The translations under genes and the position numbers were made by a program. A stretch of 64,000 bases of DNA from NCBI GenBank assembly GCA_025354385.1, contig JANXMZ010000025.1, positions 1-64,000 of the forward strand. Reading direction: 5' to 3'. Below, one piece after another: positions 34,367 through 44,339 of this stretch (its first letter is position 1; every line of letters starts with the position of its first letter). Below the pieces are notes generated by a model that did not search any database, was not told the origin of the DNA, and saw only the letters and a program-made list of their open reading frames with translations. The stretch is from Bacteroidota bacterium. GTDB lineage: Bacteria; Bacteroidota; Bacteroidia; NS11-12g; UBA955.

Positions 34367-37300
34367 ATGAAATTATCAATTTTTAAAAGTGTTTCAACAC
34401 TTGTGTGTCTTCTGTTTTTTATTTTTAATGCTAATGCCCAGGTCAATACCAAGCAAAAAGGATTACTCTGGGAAATCACAGGCAATGGACTTAAAAAACC
34501 TAGCTACGTATATGGCACCATGCACATTAGCCAAAAACTAGCCTTTCACCTCGGTGATTCTTTCTACCTTTCGTTGCTTAAATGCGATATGGTTGCCTTA
34601 GAACAAAATTTAGACAGTGTTATTCACAAATGGATTTCCGAAGATGGTGATGCAAAACCTGAAGATGCTAACAAAGTTAATAAACGCAATACCAATGAGT
34701 ATTTGAATCTCAATAATTTTACACTCAATAATTACGATAAAGATATAATTAAGCGCAAACTTAGTGCAGAAGTTAGAGAGGTAAACTATCTTTTGAAACG
34801 TGGAAATGAAGACGATTTCGAAGAAGATGCTTGGCTAGATTTATACATTTACCAGTTGGGTAAAAGATTGGGTAAAGAAATTACGGGTGTTGAGGGTTTT
34901 GAAGAAAGTCGCGATCTTGTCGAGAAATCCAGAAAGGAACCAGAAGGGAAAAAGGATACCAAAAAGAAATTAAAAAATTACAGTTATAAAATGCGAGATC
35001 AGGTATCCGAAGCCTATCGCAAAGGCAATATTTACATGATTGATTCGATAGATCGCATGACCGAAAGTGATCATTACTTAGAATACATGCTTTATAAACG
35101 AAATGAAAACATGGTAAGACGCATGGATTCAATTGTGAAATTAGGAAAGACCTTATTTACAGGGGTAGGATGCGCCCACTTACCTGGTAAAAGAGGTGTC
35201 TTACAATTGCTGATAGACAAAGGTTATAAAGTGCGTGCTGTGCAAAGTTTGGCCAATGAGAAAAGTAAACTAGCAGAGAAATATGAAAATATGACCTATG
35301 CTCATAAATACAAACAAGTAAAATCGGATGACGATTTAATCTCTGCGAATCTACCTTCAAAACTAACCAAAGTAAGAGACAATAGTTCCTATGCCTCTTA
35401 CCTTAGTCCGGATTTGGCGAATGGTTACTATTATCAAATCGAAAAAATTACCTGTAATACAGCCTTCTCCGGCAAGAGTCAAGAAGATATTTTACTGGAA
35501 ATTGATACTATGATTTTTGAAAATATCCCTGGAGATGTTAAAGATAAGAAAATGATAAATTCCAATGGTTTTCCGGGTATAGAGATAGTTACGGAATTGA
35601 AAACAGGTGATTTAAACAGATTTCAAATATTGGCATCGCCTTTCAATGTTTACATTGTTAGAATGTCCGGCAAAAAGAAATTTGCCACATCTTCCGAGGC
35701 CGATGGCTTTTTCAAATCACTTAAAATTAACGAAGGCAATGCTTCTGTTTGGAAATCCATATCCTCCGGTGACAGTGTATTTACCTTGCAATTACCATCA
35801 AATGACAATAGCAATAAATTGGCATTGAGTAGTAAGGTAGATCCGACTTTTGAGCACTTGGTATTTGAAAAAAAATCAGGAAATACCTATCTCATTAAAC
35901 AAATAGATTTCTTGAATGACGGTTATATGGAAGAAGATACTTTCGAATTAAGTGTTATGGCTAAAAGTTTTTCATTAACCAATGACTACAATATCAAGAG
36001 CCGCAAGCAATTTGCATGGCAAGGTTATCATGCACTAGATGCCGCTTTTGAAGGTAAAAAGAAAGAAAAGCTTTACGCGCGCTTTGTCATTTGTGGCACA
36101 CGCTATATCATGTTCCTTCTAAAACCAGGAAGCAACACGGCCTCCTTTGATGATAAATATTTTACGTCCATTAAATTTAATGGTAAACCTAATTATCAAT
36201 TTTTTAATTACAAGGATACCAATATTTATTTTTCTGTTTCAACCCCAGCAAAACCGCTTCTAATGAAAAATGATAATCAACAATTTTACTACGATGATTT
36301 TCAGGAAGCCGAAAGTACACCAAGTAAATATGACGGCAAGTATCAGGAAATGTATTTTAAAACGGATAACGCCAATGAATTTATAGTTGTGGGCGCATAC
36401 CGCTTTGGATATTATGAAAAACAAACCAAGCGCAGCGATGAGTATTATAAAGATTGGGAAAAAACAACTTCTTGCAAAATAACAGGAAAAGCAAAAATCA
36501 GCAGAAATAAAATTGATTATTTTCTTTACAATTACACAGACACAAATACGAACAAGCGCATTAAAATGATGACGGTTCAAAACGGTCTAACACGCTACTA
36601 TATATCTGCCTTTATAGACACTTTAGCAGGCAAAAGTTCTTTTGTAGATCAGTTTTTTAATTCATTTGATGTTTCGGATACTGTCATTAGTGGCGATGTT
36701 ATGGCGCCAAAAGGGCCTTTGTTTTTTAGCGATTTCACAAGCAAGGATAGTTTAACGCGCAAGAACGCTATCAAATATTTTAAGGATGTGGAATTTAATA
36801 AAAAGGATATTAAAGATATCAAAAATATGATTGATACTATTTCATCAAAAAGTGCAGCCTCTCGTTTAAAAGTATCGCTAATTTTCAAACTGGGATATAT
36901 AGATAGTGCCGATTCAGAGATAGTGCCATATTTACAAAAACTTTACACCAAAGTTGGCGATACGGCTTATTTGCAAATGGAAATTTTGCAAGCCATGGCT
37001 CATCAAAGGTCAGATATTGGGTATAAATCAATTAAGCCGATATTATCTACTGATATTCCAATTTCGGATAATAAATATGATATGGAAAGTTTATTATTTG
37101 CTTTTAATGATACCCTAAAGCTAACAAAAGCAATTTTGCCAGAATTAATGGAACTTACAACCATTGCCGAGTATCGCAATCCTGCTTATGGTATTATTTC
37201 TCAGATGAAGGATAGTGGAATTATTACCTACCCAGACTATGCAGCCATACACAATCGGTTAGTAACAGAGGCAAGGATAGAATATAAGCGTACAATGGCA

Positions 37301-38044
37301 TCTCTGACTAAAGATGTGCCCGTAGATCCGCCGGCTTATGGATATTATGAAAGTGATTATTCAGATTATGGCAACGATTATAGCAAAACCTCTCCTGTAT
37401 TTGCTTCCATTCTGAATTTGGCATTGCCGTTAAGAACTTCTAATAAAGTAATGCAAGGATTGACGGATAAATTATTGGAGATTACAGATAATAATATGCG
37501 TTTGGAATTATTGCCAGTTTTACTGCACAATGGGGTCGATTTTAAAGATAGCGTATATGAGCGTCTGGCCAAAACGGAAGCCACTCGTTTAAAATTCTAT
37601 CAGGTGCTATCCGAAGCCAAGCAAATAAAAAAATATCCAAAAGCCTACCGTTCTCAAAAATTATTTATTATTGCCGCGATTAAGCAAAGTGCTTATGGTG
37701 CGGTCATAGATTCCACGATTTTAGTGGATATTAAAACAATTAAATTGGGCAAGAAATCCTATTTAATGTATATCTATAAATACCATTTGGAGGAAGATGA
37801 AGATTGGAATTTATATACCTCTGCTCCGATGCCAACGGATACATCTAAATTATTTGATGCCAATGATCCTATGCCATTTTATCCAGACAATCAAACCATT
37901 ACTGAAAATAATACCGAAGAGAAAATAATCAATGAATTGCTTTTCGATACATACATTCGCTATGTGAGAGAGCGTAATGGCGGATATTACGAGGGTTATT
38001 ATGGCAGAAGGTCTGAATCGGCTTATGGATATGGGGATTATTAA
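34367..38044 (+). CDS. TraB/GumN-domain protein with long C-terminal extension
   Basis: A 1225-residue exported protein. After a signal peptide (about 1-24, IFNANA-Q) residues 30-300 form a TraB/PrgY/GumN domain: KPSYVYGTMHI (first conserved motif), MVALEQNLDS, and GVGCAHLPGKRGVLQLLIDKGY (GxGxxHLxG block). Most TraB proteins stop here, at about 300 residues. Beyond it are perhaps three related beta-rich segments (about 360-460, 470-620, 620-775), each ending in a KSLKIN/TSIKFN/NSFDVS-like stretch, then a helical HEAT-like region (about 790-1140) and a Tyr/Gly-rich tail (EGYYGRRSESAYGYGDY). The TraB fold is proposed to be a metal-dependent hydrolase; activity is unproven. The extension is unassigned. 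Confidence 0.75.
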   Translation: MKLSIFKSVSTLVCLLFFIFNANAQVNTKQKGLLWEITGNGLKKPSYVYGTMHISQKLAFHLGDSFYLSLLKCDMVALEQNLDSVIHKWISEDGDAKPEDANKVNKRNTNEYLNLNNFTLNNYDKDIIKRKLSAEVREVNYLLKRGNEDDFEEDAWLDLYIYQLGKRLGKEITGVEGFEESRDLVEKSRKEPEGKKDTKKKLKNYSYKMRDQVSEAYRKGNIYMIDSIDRMTESDHYLEYMLYKRNENMVRRMDSIVKLGKTLFTGVGCAHLPGKRGVLQLLIDKGYKVRAVQSLANEKSKLAEKYENMTYAHKYKQVKSDDDLISANLPSKLTKVRDNSSYASYLSPDLANGYYYQIEKITCNTAFSGKSQEDILLEIDTMIFENIPGDVKDKKMINSNGFPGIEIVTELKTGDLNRFQILASPFNVYIVRMSGKKKFATSSEADGFFKSLKINEGNASVWKSISSGDSVFTLQLPSNDNSNKLALSSKVDPTFEHLVFEKKSGNTYLIKQIDFLNDGYMEEDTFELSVMAKSFSLTNDYNIKSRKQFAWQGYHALDAAFEGKKKEKLYARFVICGTRYIMFLLKPGSNTASFDDKYFTSIKFNGKPNYQFFNYKDTNIYFSVSTPAKPLLMKNDNQQFYYDDFQEAESTPSKYDGKYQEMYFKTDNANEFIVVGAYRFGYYEKQTKRSDEYYKDWEKTTSCKITGKAKISRNKIDYFLYNYTDTNTNKRIKMMTVQNGLTRYYISAFIDTLAGKSSFVDQFFNSFDVSDTVISGDVMAPKGPLFFSDFTSKDSLTRKNAIKYFKDVEFNKKDIKDIKNMIDTISSKSAASRLKVSLIFKLGYIDSADSEIVPYLQKLYTKVGDTAYLQMEILQAMAHQRSDIGYKSIKPILSTDIPISDNKYDMESLLFAFNDTLKLTKAILPELMELTTIAEYRNPAYGIISQMKDSGIITYPDYAAIHNRLVTEARIEYKRTMASLTKDVPVDPPAYGYYESDYSDYGNDYSKTSPVFASILNLALPLRTSNKVMQGLTDKLLEITDNNMRLELLPVLLHNGVDFKDSVYERLAKTEATRLKFYQVLSEAKQIKKYPKAYRSQKLFIIAAIKQSAYGAVIDSTILVDIKTIKLGKKSYLMYIYKYHLEEDEDWNLYTSAPMPTDTSKLFDANDPMPFYPDNQTITENNTEEKIINELLFDTYIRYVRERNGGYYEGYYGRRSESAYGYGDY

Positions 38045-38104
38045 GATATCGTTAAATGCTTGCTTTTAAAAGAGGTATTTAGCCATTATTACAAATTAAA
38101 TGCT

Positions 38105-38112
38105 TACCTTTG
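38105..38112 (+). promoter_or_regulatory. -7 box of typA
   Basis: TACCTTTG followed by GCACAC; TAnnTTTG match with about 31 bases of leader, including AAAGGAGTG as a possible ribosome binding site. Confidence 0.55.
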
Positions 38113-38146
38113 CACACTTTTTTAAAAGGAGTGACCCTCTATTTAT

Positions 38147-39958
38147 ATGCAACAACCTATCAGAAACATCGCCATTATTGCTCACGTTGACCACGGTAAA
38201 ACTACCTTGGTTGATAAAATCCTTCACCATTGCAACCTGTTCAGAGACAACGAGGAATCGGGAGATTTAATTCTTGACAGCAATGATCTTGAAAGAGAGC
38301 GCGGCATTACCATATTTTCAAAAAATGTATCCGTACAATACAAAGGCATAAAAATCAATATCATTGACACCCCAGGTCACGCTGACTTTGGTGGTGAAGT
38401 TGAAAGGGTTTTGAAAATGGCCGATGGTGTTGTACTTTTAGTGGATGCATTTGAAGGTCCAATGCCGCAAACACGTTTCGTATTGCAAAAAGCTTTGGCA
38501 CTAGGTTTAAAACCAATTTTATTAGTGAATAAAGTTGACAAAGACAATTGCCGTCCTGATGAAGTACACGAATCAGTTTTTGATTTGTTCTTTAATTTAG
38601 ATGCTACCGAAGAACAATTAAACTTCCCAACTATATACGGCAGCAGTAAGCAAGGTTGGATGAGTACAGACTACAAAGTTAAGACCGATAATATCAGTCC
38701 GCTATTGGATTGTATTTTGGATTATGTGCCTGCACCACCAGTTCATGAAGGTACATTGCAAATGCAAATTACCTCACTGGATTATAGCAACTACTTAGGT
38801 AGAATTGCAGTTGGTAAAATTCACAGGGGAACCATGAAAGATAACCAGCCTGTTACATTGGTTAAAAACGATGGAAGTATGCAGAAAATGCGTATCAAAG
38901 AACTTTACACCTTCGAAGGTTTGGGTAAAAAGAAGGTAACCAATTTGATTAATGGTGATATTTGTGCCATTGTTGGTATAGAAAATTTCTCTATTGGTGA
39001 TGTGGTTGCAGATTTTGACAACCCAGAAGGTATGGAATCAATTAAAATTGACGAGCCAACCATGAGCATGTTTTTTACCATTAATAATTCACCATTTTTT
39101 GGAAAAGAAGGAAAATTTGTAACATCAAGACACTTGAGAGACCGCTTGTTTAAAGAAGTGGAAAAAAACTTAGCAATGAGGATTGAGGAAACGGAGAGCC
39201 CAGATAGTTTATTGGTATACGGTCGTGGAGTGCTGCACTTATCCATTTTGATTGAAACCATGAGAAGAGAAGGCTATGAATTACAAGTGGGTATGCCACG
39301 TGTCATTATTAAAGAAATAGATGGCGTTAAACACGAACCAATTGAAATGTTGGTGGTGGACGTGCCAGAAGAGTTTTCAGGTAAAGTAATCGAATTAGCA
39401 ACCCAAAGAAAGGGTGAGTTACAAATAATGCAGCCAAAAGGTGATATGTTGCATTTAGAGTTCAAAATTCCTTCAAGAGGTTTAATGGGTCTTAGAAGCA
39501 ATATGCTGACAGCAACACAAGGAGAGGCCATTATGGCGCATAGATTTGTTGAATATGAACCTTGGAAAGGTGAAATTGGCGGACGTTCTAATGGTTCTTT
39601 GGTGAGCATGGAAACTGGTGCAAGTACAGCCTATTCAATCGAGAAAATGCAGGACAGAGGAAGCTTCTTTGTAGATCCTGGTGAAGAAATTTATGAAGGA
39701 CAGGTTGTAGGTGAAAATTCACGTCAAGACGATATGGTTCTTAATCTAGTGCGAGCTAAGCAATTAACCAACTTCAGAGCAGCAGGCAAAGATGATAATT
39801 CTAGAATGATTCCTAAGAGACAATTTTCTTTAGAAGAGGCTTTGGAATATATTCAGAAAGATGAATATGTTGAAATTACACCTAAGTCATTGCGTTTAAG
39901 GAAAATATATTTAAAACAAAACGAGAGAGATCGCTTATCTAAATCAATAATGTCATAA
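38147..39958 (+). CDS. typA: GTP-binding translation factor TypA/BipA
   Basis: A 603-residue translational GTPase. Motifs: G1 HVDHGKTTLVDK, G2 RERGITI, G3 DTPGHADFGGEVER, G4 NKVDKD; then EF-G-like domains II, III and V and the BipA-specific C-terminal domain (GEEIYEGQVVGENSRQDDMVLNLVRAKQLTNFR). It binds the ribosome under stress and cold and helps large-subunit assembly. Length canonical. Monocistronic by context. Confidence 0.97.
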   Translation: MQQPIRNIAIIAHVDHGKTTLVDKILHHCNLFRDNEESGDLILDSNDLERERGITIFSKNVSVQYKGIKINIIDTPGHADFGGEVERVLKMADGVVLLVDAFEGPMPQTRFVLQKALALGLKPILLVNKVDKDNCRPDEVHESVFDLFFNLDATEEQLNFPTIYGSSKQGWMSTDYKVKTDNISPLLDCILDYVPAPPVHEGTLQMQITSLDYSNYLGRIAVGKIHRGTMKDNQPVTLVKNDGSMQKMRIKELYTFEGLGKKKVTNLINGDICAIVGIENFSIGDVVADFDNPEGMESIKIDEPTMSMFFTINNSPFFGKEGKFVTSRHLRDRLFKEVEKNLAMRIEETESPDSLLVYGRGVLHLSILIETMRREGYELQVGMPRVIIKEIDGVKHEPIEMLVVDVPEEFSGKVIELATQRKGELQIMQPKGDMLHLEFKIPSRGLMGLRSNMLTATQGEAIMAHRFVEYEPWKGEIGGRSNGSLVSMETGASTAYSIEKMQDRGSFFVDPGEEIYEGQVVGENSRQDDMVLNLVRAKQLTNFRAAGKDDNSRMIPKRQFSLEEALEYIQKDEYVEITPKSLRLRKIYLKQNERDRLSKSIMS

Positions 39959-39995
39959 ATAATGAACATTAAGTGGATATATATTCTTTTTAATG

Positions 39996-40026
39996 TTTGT
40001 AAATACTAAATAAACGTATATTTTTG
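39996..40026 (+). promoter_or_regulatory. Consensus promoter of Ala/Pro/Thr-rich lipoprotein
   Basis: TTTG (39996-39999), 19 bases, TATTTTTG (40019-40026), then GCACCC: a full TTTG-N19-TAnnTTTG match with about 27 bases of leader. Suggests strong expression. Confidence 0.78.
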
Positions 40027-40056
40027 CACCCAATTTTAATTAAAAATCAATAAGAA

Positions 40057-40245
40057 ATGAAAAAATTATTTGTAATCGCAATCGCTGCATTAGCTTTCAC
40101 AGCTTGCAACAATTCTGCTAAACCAGAAGAAACAACAACAACTGATTCTGCTACTGCTACTGAAACTCCAGCAGCACCTGCTGAAACTCCAGCTGCTCCA
40201 GCTGACACTACTGCTCCTGCACCTGCAGAAACTCCAGCAAAGTAA
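40057..40245 (+). CDS. Small Ala/Pro/Thr-rich lipoprotein
   Basis: A 62-residue lipoprotein: signal peptide with lipobox FTAC (Cys17) and a mature part almost wholly of Thr, Ala, Pro and Glu (ETPAAPAETPAAPADTTAP), so extended and disordered. The DNA has short direct repeats around GAAACTCCAGCA. A consensus promoter and a strong terminator frame it alone, which suggests an abundant envelope lipoprotein, perhaps structural or a spacer. No enzymatic part. Confidence 0.75.
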   Translation: MKKLFVIAIAALAFTACNNSAKPEETTTTDSATATETPAAPAETPAAPADTTAPAPAETPAK

Positions 40246-40264
40246 TTAACAGTTAAAAACTATT

Positions 40265-40297
40265 AAAAGCAGTTATTTTCGATAACTGCTTTTTTTA
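40265..40297 (+). terminator. Rho-independent terminator of small lipoprotein gene
   Basis: AAAAGCAGTTAT-TTTCG-ATAACTGCTTTTTTT: 12-bp stem, 5-base loop, T run. Its T run sits where the -33 element of the next gene would be. Confidence 0.92.
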
Positions 40298-40313
40298 TGT
40301 CATTTTTTTATTA

Positions 40314-40321
40314 TAATTTTG
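40314..40321 (+). promoter_or_regulatory. -7 box of second mini T9SS gene
   Basis: TAATTTTG matches TAnnTTTG; predicted start near 40325, about two bases before the ATG at 40327. Excludes the in-frame ATG at 40297. Confidence 0.55.
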
Positions 40322-40326
40322 TACTA

Positions 40327-40671
40327 ATGAATAAACTATACGCATTATTGTTTTCTTTATTTATATCCTTGTCTGCCTTTAATATCAATGCAGGCCCGGT
40401 GCCAGTTGCCTATAAAATGTACCCGAATCCTTTGTCAGGATCTGAGTTGCAAATCAAATTCGATTTTGAATTTAAAACTGGTCAAACCTATGTTTTTACA
40501 ATCACCAATATCATTGGTCAGTCCATTTATACACATATTTTGACAGAAGATGAAGTAAAAAAAGGACTATTTACCTTGGATACCGAAGAAATTAAATTGG
40601 ACAAAGGTATATACCTTACCAAAATGGTGAATGGTGACCACAGTTCTGTTCAAAAGCTGGTGGTGCGTTAA
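40327..40671 (+). CDS. Mini T9SS protein 2: signal peptide plus sorting-like domain
   Basis: A 114-residue exported protein. Signal peptide about 1-22 (LSAFNINA-G), a 5-10 residue linker, then a sorting-like domain over nearly the whole rest: AYKMYPNPLSGSELQIKF...KGIYLTKMVNGDHSSVQKLVV, with the YPNP and KGIY blocks of type A tails. It has no separate cargo region, like the gene at 23601. The start is fixed by the promoter (two-base leader). Its stop overlaps the S4 gene's ATG (TAATG), so it is cotranscribed with the S4 protein and acetyltransferase genes; that link to cytoplasmic genes is odd. Confidence 0.7.
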   Translation: MNKLYALLFSLFISLSAFNINAGPVPVAYKMYPNPLSGSELQIKFDFEFKTGQTYVFTITNIIGQSIYTHILTEDEVKKGLFTLDTEEIKLDKGIYLTKMVNGDHSSVQKLVVR

Positions 40672-40883
40672 TGAAAGAAATTTCATTTCAACTGAAAGAA
40701 GATTTTATTCCCCTTATTCAACTACTTAAGTATACAGGTGTGGCCGATTCTGGTGCGCATGCCTCTAAAATGGTTCAAAGTGGCGATGTGCTTAGTAATG
40801 GGCATTTGGAAACCCGAAAGCGCTATAAGGTCGTTAAAGGTGATACCATTCAAATCGACCAAATTATTATTAAAATTTCTTAA
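40671..40883 (+). CDS. S4-domain RNA-binding protein (YaaA-like)
   Basis: A 70-residue protein made of an S4 RNA-binding domain: FIPLIQLLKYTGVADSGAHASKMVQSGDVLSNG has the S4 helix-turn and the VNG-like loop. Relatives such as YaaA/RlbA-type proteins bind rRNA or tRNA. Overlaps the preceding gene by one base and precedes the acetyltransferase by five. Confidence 0.85.
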   Translation: MKEISFQLKEDFIPLIQLLKYTGVADSGAHASKMVQSGDVLSNGHLETRKRYKVVKGDTIQIDQIIIKIS

Positions 40884-40888
40884 TTTAT

Positions 40889-41341
40889 ATGTCTGTAATG
40901 ATACGTTCTGCCCTGAAGGAAGATTGCAGTGCTATTTACGATTTAATTATGGAGCTGGCCATTTACGAAAAGGCCCCAGAGAAAATGGTTAATACCCCAG
41001 AAAGGCTTTTGGAGGATGGTTTTGGTGCTATACCACTTTATACCTGTTTTGTGGCCGAATTAGAAGGTGAGGTAGTAGGTATGTCGTTTTGTTACATTCG
41101 ATACTCCACGTGGGTAGGAAAGGTGCTGTATCTGGAAGATCTTATTGTTAAGGAAGATAAAAGGCGACAGGGTATAGGTAAATTGCTTATTGACCAGACA
41201 CTAACCTACGCCCGCAATCATAATTTTGCTCGCCTTAGTTGGCAGGTTTTAGACTGGAATACACCCGCCATTGAATTCTATAAACAATGGGAAACGGGTT
41301 TTGATAGCGAATGGCTAAATGCATGGATAGAATTGAAATAA
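40889..41341 (+). CDS. GNAT N-acetyltransferase (SSAT-like)
   Basis: A 150-residue GNAT enzyme closest in pattern to spermidine/spermine or thialysine N-acetyltransferases: motif A LYLEDLIVKEDKRRQGIGKLLI binds acetyl-CoA (RRQGIG), and SWQVLDWNTPAIEFYKQW is the typical substrate-side strand and helix. A polyamine-like substrate is likely from the family but not proven. Start is five bases after the S4 gene. Confidence 0.85.
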   Translation: MSVMIRSALKEDCSAIYDLIMELAIYEKAPEKMVNTPERLLEDGFGAIPLYTCFVAELEGEVVGMSFCYIRYSTWVGKVLYLEDLIVKEDKRRQGIGKLLIDQTLTYARNHNFARLSWQVLDWNTPAIEFYKQWETGFDSEWLNAWIELK

Positions 41342-41477
41342 TATTTAACTTTCTAATTCAGCACATTCAATTTATCTTTTAAATTAAAATACAGTACTTT
41401 CGAAGTTGTTAATTGCAATTGTTCAAAATGCTGTCTGGAATTAAAATCAAATTTGTTTTACATTATTATCCGAATTG

Positions 41478-44339
41478 ATGCGCAGAATAATTTTAATGTT
41501 AATATTTGTGCTTTTTCAATTCAAAGCATTTTCACAAACACCTTTATTAAAGGAACTGAAGATTATTTATAATGGCAAAGCACTTCAAGTAACCTGTATT
41601 ATCATGGATAATGAAGGAATACTTTGGTTAGGTAGCCAGCAAGGTGTATTTACTTACAACGGTTATTCTTTAAAGCAATTGTACAATGCCAACCGCATGT
41701 CCAAGGCCATAGTATCGCTTTATCAAGATGCTGAAGGTAAAATATGGGCTGGATCTAAAGGTGGTAATATTCTCGAGTTTTACAATTATAAAGCCGTTGT
41801 ATTTGCACCTAAACAAGGGTTCCCAAAAACAGAAATATCGGCCATAACCGAAGATACAAGTGGTCATGTTTGGTTTGCAACAAAAGGCGAGGGTATTTAT
41901 ATGCTAAAAGATGAAAATCTTGTCAATTTGAGGGCCAATGCAGGGTTATCTAGCAACCAAATTAATTATATAATTAAAAACCAAAAAGGTGAAATTTTAT
42001 GCGCAACAGATAATGGTATTAGCTATTTGAAGTATCATAATAATCAAATTAAAATACAAAGAAAATTAGATGTTAGCAATGGTTTACATAGTAATAGTGT
42101 TAAAACATTAGCGTATTACAACCCCAATGTTTTGGTAATTGGATATGAAACAATTGGAGCTGCTTTTTATACTGAGAGTGTAAACTTAATTGATAAATGT
42201 TGCACAAATGCAGCTTCTATCACTTCTATTGGGGTGTTTGAAAACGAATTGTGGTTGGGTACCGAAGATCAAGGTATCATCGATTGTGAATTCAGCCCGA
42301 AGTATATTATTCGCAATATGCAAATTTTAGAAAATTACGGGGTTATTAAAATTCAAAAGATCATCCACACCCCTTTTTATTTTGAAATTTTATTGGCCGA
42401 CAACAAAGTTTTTGTAACCCAAGGCGAATGGTTTCAAAAAATTACAATTCCAGAGGAAATAAATAATTTACAACCTAAAGCAATTAATGTTAACAATGGG
42501 CATATTTTGGCCATGTACGGGAATGGTTTATTTAAAAAATCGATTGAAGATAATTCGGAATGGAAAGCAATCGTTTTATTGTATAAAATAAGTTACAAAG
42601 ATGTGAGTGCTTTGGCATCCGATTTAAATGGTAATTTATGGATAGGAAGTAAGACAGAGGGTCTGTTTTGTTTTGGTGCTAATAATAAATTACTTAAACA
42701 TTACGACCAAAGTAATGGCCTACTGGATGATTGTGTATATACATTAAAATTAGTGAATAATGAACTCTTTTACGGCTGCAAAAATGGTATGGGCTATATT
42801 AATACGGATGATTTTGAATCGCAAATAAGTCAATCTGATTTAATGTCCGTATATGATATTTGTACTGCCAAAGATAATACCATGTGGCTTGCCACAGATG
42901 GTAATGGTATTATCAGATATGCTGAAAATGGTACCAGATACTTTCTGGATAAAGTGGCTAAGGACAAAAAAATTATACATAGTATAGCCATTGATAGCAA
43001 AAGCAAAATTTGGTATTCTTCCATGTACTATGGACTTTATCAGTTGGATGACAACAAATCAGAATCTATTAATTTTCTTAAAAATATAAATTATTCTGTA
43101 ATTAATGCTTTGTTTATTGATAAGAACGATAACGTGGTAACCATTCACGATGATTATATTTCGATTTTAAATGCAGTGTCAAAACAACAATATGCACTTA
43201 TAGGTGATTTTGGTTTTAGTTCTGTCAATTATTCAAACAGCATGGTTGCTAATTATGAAGGTAATTATTATTTAATGAGCCGTGATGGAATTTATGTGTA
43301 TCAACCGAATCGATTTAGGTTTATGCAATCTTTACCAGCGTATATTAAAAATATCAATGTGAATTTGCAAGAAATAGAAAGCTATAATATCAAAGAATTT
43401 TCTTTGAAGTACGATGAAAATCATTTGAACATTCAATTGTTTACACCTTGGTATGTCGACTATGAAAAAATTAAGTACATGTATGTTTTAGACGGCTTAA
43501 GTCAAGATACAGTTGTAACTTCAGATAATAATATATATTTACCCAATTTGCCCACCGGAACTTATACCTTAAAAGTGAGACCTATACTAGCTAGTTCTAA
43601 TATGGACACGCAATGGACTCAGAAAAAATTTACAATTAACAAGCCTTGGTTCAAGAGCATTTGGTTTATAGTTTTATGTGTCGTTTTGGGTTCGATTATT
43701 TTATACAGTATCAATAATAATTATCTTAAAAATAGAAATAGAAGCAACGAAATTGAAAGGCAAAGATTGAGACAGGAAATTAAAATTCTGAACAATCAAA
43801 TCAATCCTCATTTTCTTTTTAATAGTTTAAATAATCTAATTTCTATTATTGATATAGATACAGTAAATGCCAAAATATATACGGCTCATTTAGCGGATTT
43901 TTACCGATTAATTGTAGCCTATAAGGACAATTATGTTATTACACTTGAAGAGGATTTAAAAATATCACGCATTTATATCGCATTGCAGAACATTAGATTT
44001 TCGGATGCTATTATTTATGAAGTCGAAGTGCCTGCCTATTACATGAAATGTTATTTGCCTCCTTTAACATTGCAAATATTAGTGGAGAATGCCATAAAGC
44101 ACAATAAGGTTTCACGTTCTCAACCTTTGCATATCAACATAAGTATTGAAAAGGATTTTCTTATTATTCGAAATAAAATTAGTCCAAAAGAGCACTTGGA
44201 AACCTCAACTAAATCGGGCATAAAGTTCATTATCGATCGTTTTAATTTTGTGACCAAAGCTACTCCTGAAATACTGCAGACATCTTCAGAATTTATTGTA
44301 AAAGTACCCCTTATTTACAATGAACCACTTCCTGTTTAA
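41478..44339 (+). CDS. LytS-like sensor histidine kinase with propeller ectodomain
   Basis: A 953-residue membrane sensor. Signal peptide about 1-19, an extracytoplasmic part made of two-component-regulator propeller repeats (GILWLGSQQGVFTYNG, GKIWAGSKGGN, GHVWFATKGEG, GNLWIGSKTEG), a Y_Y_Y-like domain (about 615-715), a transmembrane helix (about 728-746: IWFIVLCVVLGSIIL) and a cytoplasmic HisKA_LytS kinase with the phospho-acceptor His778 in NQINPHFLFNSLNN and an N-box LQILVENAIKHNK. The likely partner is the LytTR regulator at 51104. The codon at 41475 is TTG, so I use the ATG at 41478. Confidence 0.9.
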   Translation: MRRIILMLIFVLFQFKAFSQTPLLKELKIIYNGKALQVTCIIMDNEGILWLGSQQGVFTYNGYSLKQLYNANRMSKAIVSLYQDAEGKIWAGSKGGNILEFYNYKAVVFAPKQGFPKTEISAITEDTSGHVWFATKGEGIYMLKDENLVNLRANAGLSSNQINYIIKNQKGEILCATDNGISYLKYHNNQIKIQRKLDVSNGLHSNSVKTLAYYNPNVLVIGYETIGAAFYTESVNLIDKCCTNAASITSIGVFENELWLGTEDQGIIDCEFSPKYIIRNMQILENYGVIKIQKIIHTPFYFEILLADNKVFVTQGEWFQKITIPEEINNLQPKAINVNNGHILAMYGNGLFKKSIEDNSEWKAIVLLYKISYKDVSALASDLNGNLWIGSKTEGLFCFGANNKLLKHYDQSNGLLDDCVYTLKLVNNELFYGCKNGMGYINTDDFESQISQSDLMSVYDICTAKDNTMWLATDGNGIIRYAENGTRYFLDKVAKDKKIIHSIAIDSKSKIWYSSMYYGLYQLDDNKSESINFLKNINYSVINALFIDKNDNVVTIHDDYISILNAVSKQQYALIGDFGFSSVNYSNSMVANYEGNYYLMSRDGIYVYQPNRFRFMQSLPAYIKNINVNLQEIESYNIKEFSLKYDENHLNIQLFTPWYVDYEKIKYMYVLDGLSQDTVVTSDNNIYLPNLPTGTYTLKVRPILASSNMDTQWTQKKFTINKPWFKSIWFIVLCVVLGSIILYSINNNYLKNRNRSNEIERQRLRQEIKILNNQINPHFLFNSLNNLISIIDIDTVNAKIYTAHLADFYRLIVAYKDNYVITLEEDLKISRIYIALQNIRFSDAIIYEVEVPAYYMKCYLPPLTLQILVENAIKHNKVSRSQPLHINISIEKDFLIIRNKISPKEHLETSTKSGIKFIIDRFNFVTKATPEILQTSSEFIVKVPLIYNEPLPV

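Noticed and set aside
40141..40240. Short direct repeats that looked like a tandem-repeat element
   Set aside because: They encode the Ala/Pro/Thr-rich lipoprotein tail; explained by coding for repeated ETPAAPA units.
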